From Amorphochlora amoebiformis (lineage: Eukaryota > Cercozoa > Chlorarachniophyceae), in NCBI GenBank assembly GCA_054601695.1, contig BAAHQB010000173.1:62001-126000 (forward strand): DNA of 64,000 bases, written 5' to 3'. The notes beneath the pieces are model-generated. The model was given only the letters and a program-made list of their open reading frames with translations. It made no database searches and was not told where the DNA came from. The translations under genes and the position numbers were made by a program. Below, piece after piece: positions 1 to 64,000 of this stretch (positions are counted from its first letter, which is position 1; each line of letters begins with the position of its first letter).

Positions 1-26
1 AAATCTATATTTTTATATAATATTGT

Positions 27-60
<34 letters not shown>

Positions 61-129
61 TGTATAGATGCACAAAATGTGTATAATATGAATGTGCATT
101 GTACACACACATGCACACTAACTATGCAA

Positions 130-320
130 ATATACGAAGACACGTGCAAAGGTATAGCTATGACACGTGCTAAGGTATAGTTGTGACACGTGCAAGGATA
201 TAGTTGTGGCACGTGCAAAGGTACAGTTGTGACACGTGCAAAACACGTGCAAAGGTATAGTTGTGACACGTGCAAGGTATAGTTGTAACACGTGCAATGG
301 TATAGTTGTAACCCTAACCT
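130..320. repeat. ~23-bp tandem repeat downstream of the visible SUCLG1 exons
   Basis: About eight units of a GTGACACGTGCAAAGGTATA-type sequence, each with a CACGTG palindrome; some units are shortened. It probably lies in the next SUCLG1 intron, because the remaining exons are not in the window. Confidence 0.8.
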
Positions 321-413
321 GATTACCTCCCGGCAACACTCATGGAAGTCATATATGTATACTTTTATATTTAGATATAATATTATATATATATATATAT
401 ATATTTATATTGA

Positions 414-449
<36 letters not shown>

Positions 450-468
450 AAATATATATATATATTAC

Positions 469-4068
<3,600 letters not shown>

Positions 4069-4268
4069 CGATATCGGCGGGCCACTGCGGAGTGGTGGAT
4101 ATGTTATCTATTGATACGTGGATATCAACTATATGATATACTTCCCTCGAGGATATCAAGGAATATGATATGTAGATATTAAAGATGGGATATAAAATAT
4201 TCTACCGAAAAACTTTACGGAACATAAACTATTTCGGCTGTGATACATACAGCAACATACAGCCTACG
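4069..4268. promoter_or_regulatory. Bidirectional intergenic promoter region, SUCLG1/POP4
   Basis: About 200 bp between two divergent start codons (4068 minus, 4269 plus). Composition is mixed, with several GATATC-like motifs at 4070-4160 and no (TA)n tract. I see no clear TATA box or other named element. The promoter role is inferred from position only. Confidence 0.4.
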
Positions 4269-21251
<16,983 letters not shown>

Positions 21252-21903
21252 TTCAAATGAGAAGATTTACTTCTCACCGATCAGTCCGAAAGCCAGAATA
21301 CGTGGAAAGAATAAGCGGTTGAACCCGCCGCTTGAAGCCATTTCGGAACCCACAGGAACTTACCGGAACCCATGAAGATTTTCCTGAGTGACGTCTCCGA
21401 AGAGTCTCCGGAAAAAGTGCACAGAGATTCCCAGGGAGTAAACACATTTGATTCATCTCCAGGGAGTCTCCGAGCACTTCGCGGCTACGCGATGCGCCTG
21501 ACATGGGCCCTCGCAGTGGTCCTAGTGCTAAAAACGAACTGGGGGATAGGTAATAACAACTACGTAGCCAAATTCATGAACAGTGAATGGACGTTTTTTT
21601 TAAAACGTGGGAAGGGGTTTCGGGGTGATGCATTCAGAAGTGTCGGGGTAGGAATATTCCTTCTGTTGTTAAGAATATTCCGAGGGGACACTGAGGGGTA
21701 TATTCACCTGGAAAAGTACGTGAATATGGATAGCATGGAATGAAGGCTGTAGTATGGTATGTAAGTAGTCTGCTCCGGGTTCAGCATGGAAAGCAGTTCG
21801 GTGTCTTTGAGATTCTGGACGGTTTGTGATATTTTGTAGATTGTTGAGATTCTGAAAATGATTGTTCTTCGCTTCTGTTTCTCATCTCTGTTTTTCTCCT
21901 CAG
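21252..21903. other. Region between divergent SET gene and permease; likely promoters and 5' permease exon(s)
   Basis: Mixed composition without TA tracts. A plus-strand open frame at 21372-21743 (start MKIFLSDVSEESPEKVH) could contain the missing permease N-terminus, but no donor with the required phase 1 joins convincingly to 21904. Candidates are a strong GTAAGT donor at 21761-21766 and a GGG|GTAGGA site near 21648. Strong pyrimidine tract and CAG acceptor at 21885-21903. Confidence 0.4.
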
Positions 21904-47240
<25,337 letters not shown>

Positions 47241-47316
47241 CTTTGTACGTGTATATTTCTATGTTCATTATATGTATATGTATGTACATATGTATACATA
47301 TATTCACAAAATATTT

Positions 47317-47351
<35 letters not shown>

Positions 47352-47512
47352 GTATATAGAGATATTGTATGTTTGAAGACTTACTTTTTCTATTCTCTAG
47401 TCTCTAGACTCGGGGGCGGGGTATGGATAATAAATATCTCTTGCATTGGGTGGGACAACTCTCTGATACTCCTCGCTATCCCCTATCTTACTCTCCCCAT
47501 CTCCTTTCCCCC

Positions 47513-47544
<32 letters not shown>

Positions 47545-47592
47545 CCTGTATTTATGTCTCTATTTATCTCTCTCTCCCTCTTTCTTTCTTTC

Positions 47593-47642
<50 letters not shown>

Positions 47643-47784
47643 GTATATATATATATATAATTAGATATATTATATATCCTCCCTCTCTAACTCCTCTCTA
47701 TCTTTCTCTCCACCCTCTATCTATCTTATTTCTCCCTAGCTATCTCAGAGTCTCCCTCGCCTCAGTGTATGTATTGTGATGCCA

Positions 47785-49872
<2,088 letters not shown>

Positions 49873-49907
49873 CAAGGTCTAAAGTATACAAACACACACA
49901 TATATAT

Positions 49908-49939
<32 letters not shown>

Positions 49940-49945
49940 CAATAT

Positions 49946-49977
<32 letters not shown>

Positions 49978-49980
49978 TAA

Positions 49981-50044
<64 letters not shown>

Positions 50045-50055
50045 TCATACATATT

Positions 50056-50112
50056 CTAATAGAGAAGCTAGAGAAGCTAGAGAAGCTAGAGAAGCTAGAG
50101 AAGCTAGAGAAA
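50056..50112. repeat. 9-bp tandem repeat GAAGCTAGA
   Basis: Six units between the genes starting at 49872 and ending at 50255. Confidence 0.95.
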
Positions 50113-50254
50113 GGATTTTCTGGAGGAAACACTATTTCTCTCAAATGTTCGAAATTCGAGATTCAAAGTTTGAAATCCAACTAGATTGAGATGCACTCAG
50201 AGAGATTGAAGAAGGGTGGATTGAAAAAGTGTATATGAAAGATGAGAGCAGATC

Positions 50255-53507
<3,253 letters not shown>

Positions 53508-54082
53508 GCTGTCCTGTCACTTTTTGGCAGGTTTCCACACAGTTTCGAGTCCTAAAACGTCGGTTGAAAAGACTCCCGGAGCAGCGTTGTGGAAAGGTTG
53601 GTTGGGGGCTTGGCGAACTATCTAGAATCAACAGCCGACTTTTTAAGTTCTATTATTTATTAATGCCCTCTAATAGTAGCTTAAAATTCCGTTTTCATCC
53701 CCCAATTCAGACTGGAACAGAGCCTGTAAACTTATCCAAAATCTATTAAAACATATAAAAATACCATCTTTTAGTGATATTCATTAAAACGTAGGGAAGA
53801 GAGCAAATGACCTTACTGGCTATGGCCTATGGGTACAAACAGAACACTAGCTCGAATCTATTAATATATTAATAATATGAAAATCAGAAAATCACAAAAT
53901 AATCAGAGTAAATTTAGAACCACAGACTGGTCCACAGTGTTACAATGTTATATATTTTTGGATGTTCCACAGTAACTTCCACTATATTTGCCCCTTTTGG
54001 ACTCCGTGTCGGCTCAGTGTCGGGTGCTTTATTCACGAAGTATATCCATGACCCAGGGCCCGGCTGGGATGTGTATGCCATA

Positions 54083-54136
54083 TCACACACGTATGCGGTT
54101 TGTTTGTATTTCTATGTATAATTTTAATGATGATGA

Positions 54137-54186
<50 letters not shown>

Positions 54187-54289
54187 TGAGTGTGCGTGTA
54201 TATATAAATGTTATAATATAGATAAATATATATGATATGTTTATAAGTATATCTATATTCAATGATATATATATATATATATATTTATG

Positions 54290-54325
<36 letters not shown>

Positions 54326-54509
54326 CCAAAACCTGTCAATAAAGGGTGACCTACGACTGCCGCACCCAAAGCCCTGAGCTTGTAGGCATGTTTTTCAACG
54401 CTGAGCCACTCATCCCACTTGGTGCTTAAATTCACGTAGTGCACAAAAATATTCTGTCCCCGGATACGCTTAACTGCTGCGGGCTCCCACTTTCCGACTG
54501 TGTCCAGGA
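54083..54509 (-). CDS. Chromo-barrel/Tudor-knot domain fragment, last two exons
   Basis: Exon 54509-54333 encodes a small barrel with the Tudor-knot signature: VLDTVGKWEPAAVKRIRG, then NIFVHYVNLSTKWDEWLSVE (the HY...S.KWDEWL motif of MOF, MSL3 and related chromatin readers), then ALGAAVVGHPLLTG. The in-phase next exon, 54111-54083, adds eight residues and a TGA. Upstream exons were not identified; the phase-1 start of the first exon requires one. Read in another frame, 53914-54111 stays open for 65 codons, but its phase does not fit the donor. Likely nuclear, perhaps in a histone acetyltransferase-type complex; that is inferred from the domain only. Confidence 0.6.
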
Positions 54510-54554
54510 CTCATGTATAAAAATATATTTAAATGTCTAGTAACTATATATATA

Positions 54555-54607
<53 letters not shown>

Positions 54608-55144
54608 ATGATATATACATATGTATATATTAAACAGTCATACATAATATATCAAGTGCCAACGCCCCCAAATTACAGTCACCCTGTAAGCAGTCCTGAA
54701 AGCCCAGGAACACACAGTCGTGATAGGACCGGATGTCACGCATTGAGCCGCTGAGGCGAACACACAGTCGTGACAGGACCGGATGTCACGCATTGAGAAG
54801 CTGAGGGCCTGACACACAGTCGTGACAGGACCGGATGTCACGCATTGAGCCGCCTGAGGCGCTGACTGAGACCGAAAAGTTGACTGTGCTGCGCGATCTC
54901 AGTTGGGGTTCTCCTGACATTTTGCGACTCTCCTGACAAAATGTCAGCCATCCCTTGAGATAGGGTGTCGAGTTAGGGTTTCGGATTAGGGTTAGGGTGT
55001 CATGATAGGTTAGGGTTGAGGTTAAGGTTAGGATTAATGCACATATTTGCAATTATTTACGTACGTTACATATACAAGGTGTGTGCATATAGATTTATCA
55101 TATGGATATATATATAATATTATATATATATATATAATTATTAT

Positions 55145-55178
<34 letters not shown>

Positions 55179-55639
55179 GTGTGTGTGTGTTTGTGGATGT
55201 GTGTGTGTGTGTGTGTGTTATATACATCTGTATATATGTGTGTGTGTGTGTGTACAATATTATGGATTCATATTCAAACATATGCGTGTATACATTGTGA
55301 CTAATTTGTGAGTATAACATGTTTATATATACATATGCACATGCATATGTATGTATACACATGTATATGTATGTATATATGTGTGTGTATATATATACAT
55401 ATAAAGATATACATATACATTTACTATAATGTATAATATGTATACATGTATTACATGTAATAATACAGCTGTGTAATAGATTTTCCATGACTTATGATGA
55501 TACACTGTACACGTGCATATATACTAGATATAATATATCGCCAACTAGTGACTAAATATATACCGTATAATACTCTTACATTAATTGTAGTACCCTAGAT
55601 TTACTATTACTGCCTGCTATTTTGATGTTTACCGTATAG

Positions 55640-55688
<49 letters not shown>

Positions 55689-55774
55689 CATATATGCCAT
55701 ACTGAGTCTGCTATATACAGTACTAGTGACCCTAGATACTAGACTATAGTCACATAATACTATATATATATGCG

Positions 55775-55826
<52 letters not shown>

Positions 55827-56058
55827 GATATCATAGTGCAACAGTATAGTAGTACTAGTATTATAACTTAGTACTACTGGTACATCAATACATACCTATT
55901 ACCGTAATATGTATATATTCCTGCTATACGGACATGATTATATATATAAATTATATAATTATAGATACATATATATATATATATAATACATATTTGTACA
56001 CGAATAATCTAGAAAATGATATGTATATACGTATATATACTTACCTAGCTTACATACT

Positions 56059-56112
<54 letters not shown>

Positions 56113-56204
56113 ATATATATATATAACAATATAAGTTTATACCATTGAAAGAATACATAGTTACCCGTATCATGTTGTACTATACTACATATATATAATA
56201 TATA

Positions 56205-56245
<41 letters not shown>

Positions 56246-56281
56246 TATGTATATTATATATAATAACTAGTACATACAAAC

Positions 56282-56314
<33 letters not shown>

Positions 56315-56335
56315 ATATACATATATACATATATG

Positions 56336-56375
<40 letters not shown>

Positions 56376-56518
56376 TATACATACACATATATATATATAT
56401 ATCCATGAATACACCCAAGATTACATATAAATGTTCAAAGACTGATCATTAGCCCAAAAAAACAATTTCAACTTAGAAACTGAACTTAATATTTAAAACC
56501 TCTAAAACTCCGCAAGTA
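54510..56518. other. Intergenic/5' region of the Tudor-knot gene
   Basis: Contains three ~54-bp units (54712-54865: CACACAGTCGTGACAGGACC then GGATGTCACGCATTGAG), an 11-bp inverted repeat CTGACATTTTG/CAAAATGTCAG at 54913-54948, degenerate TTAGGG repeat (54960-55045), GT/TA tracts and CTAG-rich unique DNA (55500-55960). A missing first exon of the Tudor-knot gene may be here. No other gene seen. Confidence 0.5.
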
Positions 56519-62824
<6,306 letters not shown>

Positions 62825-63357
62825 CTATAAGTCGTATCAGAAACCCTTACTCCAGGCCATTTTTCTAGGAGAGAATACCCTCCCCCCTTCCCTGGCACGT
62901 GTCTCCTAGCGGATCCCTCTCCTTGTCCCACGCTTGTCCCAGACTTCCGTCTATTCTGTTTCTACATTTAAATTCATGTTTTTGAATATGTATATATGTG
63001 TATATATATATATATTTATTTATATATATATGTATAAGTATACATATAAAAATATATACATATATATGTATATAGGCTTAGATATATACATGTACCTATT
63101 TATATAAATATATACATATAACCATCTCTATAATACAAACATATACATATGCATATTGTGAACACAAATGCGATATAGGCGACTACACACTGGAAGTTAT
63201 AGCTACTTATCTACCGATAAATATCAGTGCAACAACCACTACATAGAGAATATACTCAAAATACTAGAATACACTCCGAAATATATCACGTGACCCCGCA
63301 TGAGATGCATCCTGTAGATGTACCTCGCGGATGCAAATTAATAACCCATCCCATGTT

Positions 63358-63570
63358 TCGGCCTGAATGTAACGGCCTGAATGTAACGGGCTGAATGTAA
63401 CGGCCTAAATGTAACGGGCTGAATGTAACGGCTTGAATGTAACGGCTTGAATGTAACGGCTTGAATGTAACGGCTTGAATGTATCGGCTTGAATGTAACG
63501 GCTTGAATGTAACGGCTTGAAGGTAACGGCTTGAATGTAACCACCGAATATAACGGCCAGAATGTAACGG
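63358..63570 (-). repeat. 14-bp tandem repeat next to a splice donor
   Basis: About 14 units of CGGCTTGAATGTAA. On minus the array resembles the intron start right after exon 63610-63575 (GTACCCGTTACATTCTGGCC). Confidence 0.85.
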
Positions 63571-63574
63571 GTAC

Positions 63575-63658
63575 CAAATGATAGACTACCAGCGTTGTAC
63601 ATACCATGAGCTAACAATATATTTTTATATGTTTAGATATATAAATGTATATATGTAT

Positions 63659-63704
<46 letters not shown>

Positions 63705-63714
63705 TTATATATAA

Positions 63715-63759
<45 letters not shown>

Positions 63760-63817
63760 ATACATATATATATATATACATGAGCACGCACGACCGCATG
63801 AATCTCTTTGGTTAATT
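63575..63817 (-). CDS. Exon fragments of a minus-strand gene at the right edge
   Basis: Two short phase-consistent exons, 63817-63780 ([12 protein letters not shown], donor GTATAT) and 63610-63575 ([12 protein letters not shown], donor GTACCC). They could be 5' exons of the gene ending at 56519, but the phase at 62824 does not fit directly, so a separate gene is as likely. An imperfect copy of the first exon lies at 63945-64000. Function unknown. Confidence 0.3.
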
Positions 63818-63848
63818 CTTGAGAACAAAGTCAATCAAAAATCCAATA

Positions 63849-63922
<74 letters not shown>

Positions 63923-63939
63923 CATATATATACACACAT

Positions 63940-64000
63940 ACATACATGAGCACACACGACCGCATGAATCTTTGGTTAAGTCTTGAGAACAAAGTTAATT
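63940..64000 (-). repeat. Copy of the exon at 63817-63780
   Basis: CATGAGCACACACGACCGCA...TTGAGAACAAAG repeats ~55 bp around the exon, including the AG acceptor and donor region, with a 2-bp deletion that breaks the frame. Confidence 0.8.

Noticed and set aside
53914-54111. 65-codon minus frame (SQPGPGSWIYFVNKAPDTEP) as C-terminus of the Tudor-knot gene
   Set aside because: Acceptor phase 0 does not fit the phase-1 donor at 54333; an open frame of this length can arise by chance. Kept only as an alternative.

Overview
The window is nuclear DNA of an intron-rich eukaryote, probably a protist or alga. The telomere-type repeat is TTAGGG/CCCTAA and the genetic code is standard. Coding DNA occurs as small islands of near-balanced base composition (exons about 23-180 bp, most 30-90 bp) set in introns made mainly of (TA)n with CA/GT runs, minisatellites and interstitial telomeric repeat. 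Almost every long tyrosine/isoleucine open frame is translated (TA)n and is not a gene. I built the gene models by hand from GT..AG sites, reading phase and remembered family sequences. Phase closes along nearly every chain, which is the main support; exceptions are stated. The lineage cannot be fixed from the sequence. The UFM1 pathway and a TNFAIP8-like protein argue against a typical fungus.

Layout: succinyl-CoA ligase alpha (minus, C-terminus beyond the left edge) lies head to head with RNase P/MRP subunit POP4 (plus). A ten-exon unknown gene (minus) converges on POP4. A repeat-rich gap follows, then a SET-domain protein (minus) divergent from an amino-acid permease of at least 25 exons and 15 kb (plus). 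UFC1, the UFM1-conjugating enzyme (plus), is complete at the N-terminus and active site but has an apparent 1-nt frameshift. Then come five minus-strand genes: an unknown, possibly LYR-like protein; a possible RGS-like protein; a TNFAIP8/TIPE-like protein; a chromo-barrel/Tudor-knot fragment; and a possible ESCRT-III-like protein. The exons of one more minus gene appear at the right edge.

The genes are unrelated housekeeping or regulatory functions with no operon logic. The unusual feature is gene architecture. (1) Many introns hold degenerate or tandemly amplified copies of the edge of the neighbouring exon together with its splice site ('splice-junction echoes'). (2) Telomeric repeats lie inside introns, in every resolved case with the C-rich CCCTAA strand as the sense strand, and in several places they supply the splice donor or acceptor. 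(3) A conserved ~44-bp element recurs inside the telomeric arrays in one orientation.
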